Shown: positions 12,881 through 23,836 of the stretch, in pieces | Layout of the letters: each line of letters begins with the position of its first letter | How positions within the stretch are numbered: position 1 is the first letter of the stretch | DNA from: Sanderia malayensis | Taxonomy: Eukaryota; Cnidaria; Scyphozoa; Semaeostomeae; Pelagiidae | Length of the DNA: 64,000 nt | Reading direction: 5' to 3' | NCBI GenBank assembly: GCA_013076295.1 | Contig: RQOL01000729.1 | Span: 2,480,001-2,544,000 of the forward strand | Made by a program: the position numbers and the translations under genes | The notes under the pieces: generated by a model | Database searches by the model: none | What the model saw: only the letters and a program-made list of their open reading frames with translations | What the model was told of the DNA's origin: nothing

Positions 12881-12904
12881 AGTTTGCATTAACTCAAAAT
12901 GACG

Positions 12905-13478
12905 CATATTCATGTGGCTTATAATTATTTGTACAGTGCTTTTGTGTATATTAAGTCATACGTTCTTATCCTTAAACTGTGTATTTTAAATGATATAAGG
13001 TAAATAAAAGGTAAAAATGATAACATTTGTTAAATAAGAAATAATGTACAGGGTAGTCGCAGCAATGCAGGACAATAGGCAACAATATACATCAGCGATA
13101 TAGAGGTGGTGCGATGTCTGTAAGTGTCATTATCATCATAATCATCATAAGTCCCGTGATGGAGATAGTAAATGTAAGGGACGCAAGTAGTGGTAGAATA
13201 CGGCAAAGATAAATATTTCAGTTATGATAACCATCAGAAATGATTGAATACAAATGGGGTGTAGAAGAAAACCGAGTAAGGTCAAAGAGAGATTGGGTTG
13301 ATTTGAGGATCAGTATGGTAAAGAAAAAAGTTGTGTGTGCGAATCGTCAGCTATCAACCTGGATCAGCGTTTCGGGGTTTAATGACAGTACGCTTTTATG
13401 ATCACAGACCCCCCAGCACCCGAAGGGCACCATCGCACAAGATAATGAATGCAACGGATTTTCAAGAAAATGTAATGA
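12905..13478. other. Non-coding interior of the 2-kb transposon
   Basis: Between the left subterminal repeat and the stop codon of the 212-aa gene I see no open frame worth calling on either strand. It holds a short ATC-rich tract at 13120-13150. It is probably the 3' untranslated region of the minus-strand gene plus spacer. Confidence 0.5.
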
Positions 13479-14241
13479 TTATTGACGAGGACGCTTATTG
13501 CTTCGTCCGGTAGGTTTTCGATAAGCTAAATTAGTAGAGTAAAGATCATTTGAATAATCACGGGCTAAGTTGTTCAAAAAATCACAAGTATGTTTATCAT
13601 ACATGCTAGTTATAGAATCATTGCGAGAGTCCACTAATAATTTTGTGTTAGCGGCCACTTCATCGTGGTGAGCAGAAAGGAGCTCCAATACAGATCGTTG
13701 AAATGTTTTAGTAATAGTGTTGAGTCTCCATTTAGAGTCCGAGGAGAAAATTTTATAGTCACGCAAGTGAAGAGCAGGCTGAGTATAATCTGGAAAAATG
13801 GTGCCAGATTGTGAGAGGTGTCTGAAGTGATTGGCCATGCCTTGGTGCTTGAGAATTGTGACTTTGTGTTTGGCAAGGTCTTTGATGAGATTTTTCTGGG
13901 CAGGTGTGAGGTTTCTTTCCGTCGGTGTAGTTGATTCTAATTGCTCGCCTTGCAGTAGAGCATCAATATCGTCATGTACTTCATGCTCTTGTTCGTCAGG
14001 AGTACGAAATCGAGTTTGTGAGGCGAAAATATCATCCTGAGATGAACGCTCAGTATCACAGATGTCAGAGACTGAAATACGCATATGTATATGTATAAGT
14101 ATATGTGACTGTTAAAGTCGAGTGTTTGTGTAACAGTAATAAAGGCAGATAAAAGCAGAGACAGGATATAAATACATGATAGAATGTGGACTTACGTTCA
14201 CGAGATCTTTTTGCTCTGTTTGGAGAGGAAGGAGAAGCCAT
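13479..14241 (-). CDS. Intact 212-aa protein of unknown function carried by the 2-kb transposon
   Basis: Two exons, 14196-14241 and 13479-14071, join through a GT-AG intron (GTAAGT donor, TTTCAG acceptor) in matching phase: 639 nt, 212 aa plus TAA. The start is the ATG at 14241, within MASPSSPNRAKRSRE, a basic N-terminus. Residues about 16-60 are acidic and Ser/Asp/Glu-rich. Residues about 65-195 are predicted mostly helical with the pattern LTPAQKNLIKDLAKHK and repeated Leu/His/Asp. The C-terminus is basic (GRSNKRPRQ), which looks like a nuclear localisation signal. There is no DDE/D transposase motif, zinc finger or signal peptide. I do not recognise the family. The frame is intact and spliced, and its promoter would lie in or next to the right inverted repeat, which holds two CRE-like TGACGTCA sites. 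It may be a DNA-binding accessory protein, a regulator or a captured host gene. Confidence 0.72.
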
Positions 14242-14828
14242 GTTGATTGTAGTTGGTGTGAAGTTGAAGCTGTAGAAAAGTTCAGGTCTGTCCAAGTAGA
14301 AGTTATTGTGAGAATGAGCAAGGAGAGAATTGAGAATTGAGAAATGTTTGAGAATTTTTTCTAACTTCGTGCGTCATTTTTGAGTTAATTGCAAACTATT
14401 CCCCCTTTTACAGATTCCCCTTTTTACAGATTCCCCCTTTTACAGATTCCCCCTTTTACAGATTCCCCCTTTTACAGATTCCCCCTTTTACAGATTTGAA
14501 AAAGGGGGAATGTGACGTCATACGACATCGTGTGACGTCATATTCCCCCTTTTCTCCATTCCCCGTTCCCCGTTCCCTGATTCCCCGTTCCCCCTTTTAC
14601 AGATAGCCATCCTACCTCTGTGAAAAGTCATAAGTGTCACTTTGTATTAATCACACCACCCTCAAAACACCATGTGTGGTAGAAATGCTTTCTATTTATC
14701 AGAAACACGCTCTGTGAGGCAAGCAGTCTTTCTTTTTGAACAACATATTTATGCTATTTGGGACGCGAGTCAAATTAATTCAAAATGTAGATACATGCTG
14801 GCTTTGAAAGATGCCTTAGTATTAAAGA

Positions 14829-17800
14829 ATGAGTCTTTCTAAGGCATTTCTTAGTACTGACGTACAAACGAAAAATAATGTTTGTATGATTTGCAACCGT
14901 GTTATCAAAAAAACAGAGAAAAGCCAGGAAATTGGGGGAAAAGGAAGAACTAATTTTATAGCCATAGCTGAAGAATGGTCGCAAATAAACGTTCCTCTTC
15001 ACGATGAAAGACATCCATACACAGAGGTTTACGGAAAAATCGTTTCAAGAGAATCTCAGAATGCTTCAATTTATGTTCATACCAATTGTAGAGTTGCTTT
15101 TCGAAATAATAGCACACGGTACCGCAAGAAATTTGGCTATTCAGTCGTTGATGCTGCAGAAGAAGGGGGTGATTCAGACTCTGAGAAAGGCCAGACAGCA
15201 GCAAGTAATTCACCTAAGAAAAGAGCAACACGATGAGAAACCGAATCAGTTTCTTCAAAGTATATTTGTTTCATATGTAACGCTGTTAGATCTAGTGACA
15301 AGCATCCATACGACGAAGGTGGTTTAAGAAGGTGCGACACTGATTCAATTGCAAGTAAATTATTTGCCCGAAAAGAGCTGTTACTTAAAGAAAAGACCCA
15401 TCGATTTTTTGTTTCAGCGAGGCGATTGGATCTTCTGTTGAGTGGCCAAGCCCATGACATATTTGCAGTGGATATCTTCTATCATCAGTCATGTTACATA
15501 AAGTTTGCGATAAAACCTGTATCTCAAAGAGAGAGGGAAGAGGACGAAAAGAAAGGGAAAGAAGAGGATGTCATAAATGCGTTTTCTTAGAGTTAAAACT
15601 TCTGTCATATGGGACAAGAAGGCTTTCCTCCTAAATAAGCTTTTAACAGATATTCAGTTTCTCAGCGAAGAACAGCACCTTGAAAGACCAGCTATAACTG
15701 AAACCAAATCTCTTCGACGACTGCTGGAAAAGGAACTGGGAGATCAAATTGGGTTCTTTCCTTCGGGAATTTATCGTATAGTCCATAGTACTGATATAAA
15801 TCCTTGTGAGTACTCGGTTGCAACCCTTCATGGCTGTGGATTACGCAGTGAAGATCACGTCACAGCTTTTGGGCGGATGATCAGGGAGAAAATAATGCTC
15901 AAGCAGAAGCAAAGATACGACTTCCCACTCACCTCCGAAGAATTTATTAAAAGTTTGGATGAAGGACCGCTACCCGAACTGTACAATGCAATATTTTATT
16001 CAATGCACGATAGCGCTACAATAAATGAGTATGGCTACGCAGCCACTTCGAGAGTAAAGGCAACAAAAATTTGGTCGTTGGCAAGTGACTGGGAATCGTT
16101 ATTGACAAAAGTTCCTTCGCCCAAGCAAGCAATCATGGGTTTGGTTCTTCACAGGCTAACAGGTAAGAGTAATTTATCTAATTTCTCTATTTCTGAATAA
16201 GAGGCAATGCATTTTCTCTACTGACTCCCACATCTCAATGAATAACCCTTGAATGAACTCTCACTTTCAGAACTAAATTTGAATATTAATATGAAATTCT
16301 ATAATTTTTCTAAGGAAATAAAGAAGTTACCAATACACCACACAAATGTAACCACGTGATGTCATACAACAATATCAGGATGCAAAACCAAGCTTGGTCA
16401 AGGATGGTCTTTCCGCAAAAAAGCTCCATACCCTCTTTTAGACGAGGTGTCGTAACGCATAGCACAATTGACAACAACGATGACAAGACACATGGACTGG
16501 GTCTGGAACGACACATGACACAAATAAAACCGTTTTTCAGTTACCAAGTAAAGATGAGAGGCTACACATTCCAGTTATCGGCACTCTCCAGAGACCACTC
16601 GATATTGATGAAGAGCGCAATGAAGAAATTTCAGAGATTGCACCTTACAATATTGGACGGCGAGTCGGCCCACCGGCATTTCCAAACTTCATTGATTCAA
16701 GTAGCAGGGACTTGTTGGACGAGTGCTTAAAACGAGATATTGCGTGGTCATTGGCTGGTTCAATTAAATCTGAAGATTTGCCTCTTTTGGGATCTTGGAC
16801 ACCATTCAATAAGATGGTTACGACTCATGAAACAGAAATGTGTGTACAGGAGTGCTTGCCCGTCACCCCTCACCCGCCAGAGTTCCCCGTATGTAAAGAT
16901 TACTTAGATTTTTGCTGGATATGATAGAAGAGCTGGAAATACCATACATGTTTGTCCATTCCGATGAGATGGTATATTCTAAGCTGTGTGCCATCATGTG
17001 GAAAAACCCTGAACTGTACAAACGTGTTGTGCTTCTTATGGGGGGATTCCATCAGGTTCGTGTAATGCAGAGACTTTTGTTCAAGCGGTATAGCTGTAGA
17101 GGAATTAAGGAGTCGTGCATTGATGCAGAAGTTATCACCCCAGGCTCGGCAGACTCAGCTTTTGAAGGGAGACACTATTTTCGGAGCATGCGGCTGCACA
17201 AAGAATGTTTTGATGCGCTTGTACAGTTTCGGATATAACAAATTACAGGTTAGTGTCATTGTTCGTATCCACTTCATATTTGACAATAAATTCAAGATTT
17301 GTTATACCTTACTTGTGTGTTGCATATATTGTTTTTTAGATGGACACTCGAAAACAGATTGTGATCTTATGTCGGCAATAACAGCACTGCGCAAAGAACC
17401 GTCTCCTTCCTTGATGAGTGCCTTAATGGACTTGCCCCAGTTCGCTGTCTTGTGCAAAAGAGTTCTATATCATGAAGAAGGAAGTGATGGCCAATTCACA
17501 GTGCAATATTTGAAAGATGTATCAGTGATGCTTGCTCTTATTTCGTCAGTTCGGGAATGCAACATAGAGAGGCATTTGGTAGCAGAGCGAGAGATGATTT
17601 CCCTAGCATTTGCTTTTGATCACCAAAACTACGCCCGCTACTGCAGTTTCCAGCATGTAAGTCTCCAAGAACTCAAAAGGAAAGAGCATCCTGCATTTCA
17701 CGACTTGCAAGCGAAAGGACACGGCGGAAGTATTACTGGTGGTGCATTCTCGACGATACATGACGACTTAATTACCGAGCTCTTTAATAAAGAGACTAAA

Positions 17801-19879
17801 GGTACTGCTGGAGCTGGACCCTTCAGATCAGGCTTTAGTACAAGTCTTGGCACGGTCAACACATGGGTGCACACGATCCACATTCACAGCATGTTGAGAA
17901 TAGCGTTGAGAAAGCAGCTCCAAATCAAATTTTCCTCCAAGCATAAAGAAATTACGAACAGTGGCAGGCGTTTGCACGACAAACATGTATCTAAATTAAA
18001 ATCGGTATTGCAAGGCTATGGGACGGATCCTTTTTCGGCTGAAGCTCCAAAATGTTTTCACTCCGGTGCTCAAATTAGTGCATCCGTTATTCAGGACATG
18101 CTGAAAGCTCACGATGTTGGAAGTGTCGCCTTCCAAGCTTTTGTTTCTGACAGACTTGTGAAGCACAGGCAAAGCTTCTATGACCAATAAAGAAAATCAA
18201 GCTCAACAGTGGAATAATAAAGAAAAAGCCACCCATGAAAACCGTATCAGTATTAAAAGAAGATTGCCAAGCGTTTGGCCTCATTTTAGCGAAAGCAATG
18301 AGTTTGGAGGATGCTTTTTGCTTCCCTATCACATCAGTTCCTCTTGCTTTAGCCAATCCCGATGGTTCACTTCGACAGTCAGATAAAGCCTCGCTACGAA
18401 ATCTATTGATCTCCAAATCGAAATTGTCAACAAGCACCTCTCCCAAAAATGCAGCATGGTTCGTTGATGGACTTGCAGCAGTAAGAACATTAAAATCTAA
18501 AAAAACTTACCGGGAGTGGATTATCGGTTTCCTTCGTTTTCTGCGGCCACCTGAATGGTCAACACCATCTGTTGTTGGGATGATCAACGATACGTATAGG
18601 GCAGCACAAGAAAAGCTTGTGGAGAGACAGGATTAAATGTCAGGCTAGAAGGTTTCGATCAGCACATGCCCCAGGGAGCAAATTGGAATGAGTTTTTACA
18701 GAATGGAAAAAACAAAGAAGAGCTGATAAAATTAATCTTCAATTACATTCAAAGTGAAGAAGGAAGAAGGTCATTGCAGCAGCCATTCATCATGACAGAA
18801 GGGTCACTCACTCGTGTTATTGACAGAAACAGCTCCAAAGTTCTTCATGAATGCAATCACGAGAAAGCAGACACGCGCCTTGTTCTACACGCATCTTTAG
18901 CAGATACAGACACGGTCGTAGTTTCGAAAGACACAGATGTCCTGATACTTCTTGTATGGGCATTTAGCAAGCTAGACATAACAAGAAAGTGGCTTTTAAA
19001 GTATGATAATGACAAGTTTGTTGACATAGGAGGAATCTGCGATGCTATCGGACCTGACATGTGCAATGCCTTGCCAGCAATCCATGCTCTGTCCGGATGC
19101 GACACAACGTCCTACTTTTTTAAGGTTGGAAAAGTTAAAGTTTTGAAAAAGTTGCTTAACGCACCAGAAAAATGTCGTCTATTAGAAGGGTTAGGAAAAC
19201 AACAACTATGCAAGTGTCTGAATTAGAAAAAGTAAAGGAGTTCATTAGAACCGTGTTCTACAATGGAAGGACAACTGAAACGTATGTCACGACCCGATTG
19301 CGTATTTACAAAGAATTGAAAGTAAAGTCGTCAAGTGCCATTCCTCCGGATCCAGATTCAGCTGAAGAAGCAATCAAAAGAGTAAATTACCAGCTATTTC
19401 ACTGGCTTCGCTGCACGGAAATAATGATGCCAGATGCTTCAATGGAAATGAATGGGTGGAAATGGGATGAAGAAGCCCAGCTTGTTGTGCCTGTTTGGTT
19501 TAAAGGGAAACAGTTGCCCCCATTTCAGTCATTGAATAGGAAACCAAAGAAGTTGGGGGGTAAGCAGCGAGATCCACAAGAAGCAGACTCAGAAATGAGT
19601 GATGATGGTAGCAACAAGCAAAAGAAAAGACCAAGAAGGAAAAGAAAGTTCGAAGCGAGTCAAATTGTTTTGCCCAAGCAAGTAGGCACAGATGTAGAAA
19701 TGTACGATGGAAGTGATGAGGGTGATAAGGAAAGCGCAGTAAGCAGAACAGAAGAGGCAGAATTTTTTGATTATTATGATGAAGAAAGTGTTTGGAAATA
19801 TCTGATTTTTCTTCAAGTGACGATTCCTTGGATGAATGGCTTCCATAACGTAACAATCAAATTTGGTCTTTGTATTTAG
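14829..19879 (+). pseudogene. Transposon-borne zinc-finger/PIN-like protein gene, decayed (copy 1)
   Basis: A long multi-exon coding region is broken by stops and frameshifts. The first frame (14829-15236) has a CxxC...HxxC pattern. After an in-frame TGA at 15234-15236 the same frame goes on with a second CxxC...HxxC pattern, then a region ending at a GTAAGAG donor near 16161. Later segments include VLLMGGFHQVRVMQRLL and FEGRHYFRSMRLHKECFDAL (16912-17238), a long segment at 17340-18170, and near 18860-19120 the motif series ADTRLVLHA, DTDVLILL, ALPAIHALSGCDTTSYF. That series recurs in many invertebrate repeat-encoded proteins and resembles a PIN/FEN1-like nuclease core with spaced acidic residues; this is from memory, not a search. 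The tail is Lys/Asp/Glu-rich. Frameshifts are seen near 15585 (copy 1 only), 16490, 16920, 18170, 18635 and 19200. Confidence 0.7.
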
Positions 19880-20315
19880 CATTAATTTAGGGTCAGTAGC
19901 TTCCATTTAAATGTTTTGTTCATTATTTAACTGTTTTATTGCATTAATAATAAAATAAACCCCCATTCGTTTAATTCGGTTCAGATATCTGAATCGAGCA
20001 GAATTTTGCTATCTGCCATTTTGTATTTCTTGACACTTTTGAAATGGCTGTATCTCTCGAAATATAAGTCAAATTATATTAGTGTTTTATAATTATTTGT
20101 TCACTTTTGATACTCTTTCCAATGAAGTAATCAGCGGTCGATATTTGAGGTCAGATTCTTGTGACCGTGGTCACATGACGTCATCGATTACGTCACAATG
20201 GCTAATTTTCCAGAATGTTCCCAAGGCTTAAAATGACCGCCTTCCCTCACAGATACCAGAACTGCCTTCAGATTTTCCGTTACCCGATTTGCTAGAATGT
20301 TATGATAAATTCCCT

Positions 20316-20694
20316 TTCTAGTCTGGTAACGATTATAAAATGTTCACTCAGAGTTCATTATAATCAATTTTTAGTACTGGTACAACGGGACAAGTCCATT
20401 CTGGACAAATCCCATTACAGGTATGAATACACTTACAATGCCTTTGCTAAAAGTTTTATTGAAACACTGCACGATAAAAAACAAGAAAATAATTGTTTTC
20501 AAGAAGAAAGATCAACATTATTCTTGAGCACGTTTTGTGCCTTATCAATTCTTAGATTGCATTATTGGAATAATCAAGACACTGGACCATGTTAAATTCA
20601 ACATAAAACTTGCGGTCGGTGCGCGTGTTTGCTTGAATTTACAAAGATATAATACTTGAACTTAGTTTCAGTTATACTTCTTCAATTAGCCCTG
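20316..20694. other. Unassigned spacer with one short open frame
   Basis: A plus-strand frame ending at 20595 reads as plausible protein over its last 65 residues (Lys/Glu-rich, then STLFLSTFCALSILRLHYW). No splice partner or homologue is recognised. It could be a last exon of a gene interrupted by the transposon. Confidence 0.3.
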
Positions 20695-21602
20695 TAGCCA
20701 TGGGCAGTGCAGCCTATCGTTTCAAGTCGTTGGACCCAACCTGGAGACTACTTTCTGACAACAGAATGTAAAGGAAATGCTTTTCTCATCACGTTTTCAC
20801 TTGTTCGCGGTTGCACAGAACCCGCAGTTTTTCAAAAATAACGAAATTGTTTCGAAAATCTTCAGCGAGCGCCATTTTGTAGTGCTTTCCAGTTCGATTT
20901 CACGGCATGGAAAGAGCTGGGTGCATATTCTCTATGATTGAGATAGAGGCTGACTTCTGCCGAGGTCGTGGTGTTGGTTATGCTTGCGTATTTATTATAC
21001 TGCAAATTTTCAATTTAGCCCCCCAGGAGATGGTTATTATACCCAAAGGGGATCAGATTGAAGTTTCCATGTACAGTACTTGTATTCCTCAAATTTTAAG
21101 GGGTGTTCATCGTGAGAGGAGCTTTAAAGACTGGCCAATTGAAAAGTGGGAGAGGTGGCTAGATTAGGGAAGGAGCTAAAAATAGAATCCATGGTAAAAC
21201 CATCGACAACGCAGATATTTTGCCGATAATGCAACTTTTTTGTATGAGTAAATATTTTCATCTCGGGCATAAGCTTACATTTCTGGAATTCAATAAGGGA
21301 AAATCATCCCAGTTACTTATAGTTAAAAATTACAGGGGCTTGAAAACCATTCCCTTTTGCCAACACTGGCATAGGCCTGGGGGCAGAGGTAACCTCAGCA
21401 TTTGATGATGCGAAATTTGCATCGTTCAATATCAGAATATCCAACCATGAATCTTGAAAATTAAGAAGTATTACGCTCGTGCCTCTTTCAACCCACGTAC
21501 AGTGGGTTAGCTCGGCGCGCTCGCCTATCTATTATCAAGAAACATTGACTGATAGGGCGCACTCGCCTGTCTATTTATTATCAAGAAATATTATCAACCC
21601 AC

Positions 21603-22535
21603 CAGGGCCTTTTTAAGATTTTCAAATAGGAGGCCAAAACCTGAAGGGACCTATATTTTCAGAGAAGGGGCCGGGTCAGGGAGCACATTCAAAAAAGTTT
21701 CGGGGTGTCGACATATACTCGGACCGACTTTTGCTTGAACATTCTTTGGACCGACTGAAAAAGTACCGTGCTCAAATTGCCCCACAGGATACCACACCCA
21801 TGAGTTGAGAAGGCTCTCAGCGAGCAATGAGAAAGGGCATTTTGGGAAAATGTTTTTATTTGAAAATAAAGCTTTTCTATGCCATCGCCATCGAATAGAG
21901 CATAGGCCAGCCCTTAAATACTGCATTTTCGAATAAAAAATAATTTTGGCCACCTGAGGCGCCAACATGATTGCCGCCGAAGGGGAAAATTTTACAAATT
22001 TGGTGCCTCAGATATCGCTGAAAATGTATTTATTTGTAATCAAATATAAATTCAAAATCTACTATTAGTGGCCAATACCACTTGACATTAGGCAGGCAGT
22101 AAATTTGATTATTCTCTCAAATTTTAGGACCGACTTTTTGGACGGACTGGAAATCATCGGGTGTTCCCCACAACACCCCTAATGTGCACCTCCTGGGTCA
22201 GTCAGTATTTCTACATTCGGTTATAACGGCGAACGGATCACAGTTTTTCAACATTGAAGAAAGGACAGCAGAAACTCGTTTGTGTATTATTGAAATAATC
22301 AACAAGTCAAACTACACTTATTAATGATATCAATAGGACTGGAAGCAAGTTAGATACTTTGTGTAAGATACAATTGGAAAACACAGTGGCTTCCACACAA
22401 TAACGAGTCATTTGGATCATTATGATTGCAAATTATTGATAATATTTAACTGGGGGCCACTTTTGCTGACTGGGGAGGGCCACCACGAAGGCTGGGGGGC
22501 CTTGGCCCCCCAGTCTGTATGTTAGAAAGGCCCTG
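21603..22535. mobile_element. hAT-like non-autonomous element nested in the fold-back
   Basis: The ends are inverted: CAGGGCCTTT at left and AAAGGCCCTG at right. The flanks CAACCCAC and AGCCCCAC agree at 5 of 8 bases, weakly compatible with an 8-bp target duplication. The CAGGG ends and 8-bp spacing are typical of hAT elements. No transposase frame is visible in the 933 bases. Confidence 0.5.
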
Positions 22536-22569
22536 AGCCCCACGTACAATGGGTACCATTGTACATGTA

Positions 22570-22800
22570 GCGAATGTAGCGCACGAAGTGCGCCCTATCA
22601 GTCAATGTTTCTTGATAATAGATAGACAGGCGAGCGGAGCAAGCTAACCCATTGTACGTGGAGTTAAAAGAGGCATGAGCGTAAGCGAATGCAGCGCACG
22701 AAGTGCGCCCTATCAGTCAATGTTTCTTGATAATAGATAGGCGAGCGCGCCGAGCTAACCCACTGTACGTGGGGTTGAAAGAGGGACGAGCGTAATGCCT
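22570..22800. repeat. Tandem duplication of a 120-base block in the fold-back arm
   Basis: A block containing GCGCACGAAGTGCGCCCTAT, the CAATGTTTCTTGATAATAG stretch and CTAACCCA(C/T)TGTACGTGG occurs twice in direct order. An inverted and partly duplicated version lies in the left arm at 21480-21590. Each unit contains the small palindrome GCGCACGAAGTGCGC. Confidence 0.75.
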
Positions 22801-23095
22801 TCTTAATTTTCAAGATTCATGGTTGGATAGTTCTGATATTGAACGATTGCAAATTTCGCATCATCAAATGCTGAGGTTACCCTCTGCCCCCAGGGCTATG
22901 CCAGTGTTCGCAAAGGGGAAAGGTTTTCAAGCCCCTGTAATTTTTAACTATAAGTAACTTGAGATGATTTTCCCTTGTCGAATTCAGAAATGTAAGCTTA
23001 TGCCCGAGATGAAAAATATTTACTCATACAAAAAAGTTGCATTATCGGCAAAATATTTCCGTTGTCGATGGTTTTACCATGGATTCTATTTTTGG

Positions 23096-23500
23096 GTTGG
23101 GGCTTATCGAGGGAGGGCTTATTCGAGGGGGGGGCCTATTTCAAAGATTTGCTTTTCCTCGAAGGTTGACAGAAGAAAGGACGACATAATTTCTCATCAG
23201 CTAAACCTTTTTCACAAAGTGCTGTGTGAAGATCCAACAAAACTTATAATTTGTTTATCATCACGAAAATCGCGTTTCTTTTGCTTTTTTGTCTCGAGTC
23301 AAAGGAAGTGATACTGTATAGCTATTGTCCTGTGGGGGCTTTCTCGAAATAAGATGTTATTCTGCACCTATGCTTCCCTCGAATAAGACCCCATGGGGGC
23401 TTATTCGAGGGGGGGGGCTTATTTGCAAAATGATTTCTTAGGTGGGGGCTTAATCGAGGGGGGGACTTATTCGAACGTGGGGGCTTATTCGAGGATTTAC
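23096..23500. repeat. Insertion rich in GGGGGCTTATTCGAGG repeats
   Basis: Present only in the right fold-back arm. At both ends it carries several copies of a TTATTCGAGGGGG-like unit. The end of the block, next to GGATTTACGGTATA, resembles repeats common in invertebrate genomes. It is probably a small DNA transposon; no gene. Confidence 0.55.
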
Positions 23501-23836
23501 GGTATACATAAATACGCAAGCATAACCAACCACCACGACTCGCAGGAATCAGCCTCCATCTCGAATCAATAGAGATATACAGTCAGCCTCTTTTCCATGC
23601 CGTGAAATCGAACGGGAACACTACAAAATGGCGCTCGCTGGAAGATTTTCGAGTGAAAAAGCATGGAAACAATTTCGTTATTTTTGAAAAAACTGCGGGT
23701 CTATGCAACCGCGAACAAGTGAAAACGTGATAAGAAAAGTATTTCTTTTACATTTATGTTGTCAGAAAGTAGTCTCCAGGTTGGGTCCAACGAAAATTTT
23801 TTTGAGAGCCTTTTCGGCTGCAGTGCCCATGGCCTA

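Larger units (their letters stand above)
12558..14608. mobile_element. 2,051-bp nested transposon with perfect TIR ends and a 10-bp target duplication
   Basis: The element begins GGCTATCTGTAAAAGGGGGA and ends with its exact reverse complement. It is flanked on both sides by ATCCTACCTC (12548-12557 and 14609-14618). Copy 2 shows the empty site with one ATCCTACCTC at 61726-61735, which proves the boundaries. The outer roughly 125 bases of each end are nearly identical. Inside them lie a palindromic segment with two TGACGTCA sites and then a run of 14-17-base repeats of GAATCTGTAAAAGGGG. The left repeat continues to about 12905 and the right starts about 14370. A 10-bp duplication suits the Mutator-like range, but no Mutator transposase is present. 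The only gene seen is the 212-aa frame on the minus strand. The near-identity of the ends indicates recent movement. Confidence 0.93.
1..16881 (+). repeat. Segmental duplication, copy 1
   Basis: Base 1 aligns with 49191 and base 16881 with 64000, in direct orientation. Beyond about base 630 I see only a handful of substitutions over 14 kb plus scattered 1-base indels. The 2,071-base length difference is accounted for by the nested 2,051-bp transposon with its 10-bp duplication and small indels. Both outer limits lie outside the window. Confidence 0.97.
12021..20315. mobile_element. 8.3-kb DNA transposon with about 317-bp terminal inverted repeats (copy 1)
   Basis: Inverted repeats at 12021-12339 and about 20000-20315 match closely along their length. 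They start with AGGGAATTTATCATAACATT and include a palindromic CRE-like patch (TGACGTAATCGATGACGTCA, then GTGACCACGGTCAC). They enclose a decayed gene at 14829-19879. Removing the nested 2,051-bp insertion at 12558-14608 leaves about 6.2 kb. No clear target-site duplication is seen: the left flank ends GGAGAGAC and the right begins TTCTAGTC, so the ends may be off by a few bases or the flanks may have decayed. The superfamily is unresolved. Confidence 0.8.
20695..23836. mobile_element. 3.1-kb fold-back element with long inverted arms
   Basis: The arm 20695-21590 reads back, inverted, in 22560-23836. The ends are GTAGCCATGGGCAGTGCAGCC-like on both sides. Matching blocks include the TCTCATCACGTTTTCAC region, the CAAAATGGCGCTCGC region, the ATTTTGCCGATAATGC block and the GGGGGCAGAGG block. 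The right arm is longer because it holds a nested insertion of GGGGGCTTATTCGAGG-type repeats at about 23096-23500. The centre is occupied by another insertion (21603-22535). No coding capacity for a transposase is seen. Target duplication not clear. Confidence 0.75.

Noticed and set aside
12680..12913. Repeat protein with FTDSP units
   Set aside because: It is a by-product of translating the subterminal GAATCTGTAAAAGGGG tandem array of the 2-kb transposon.
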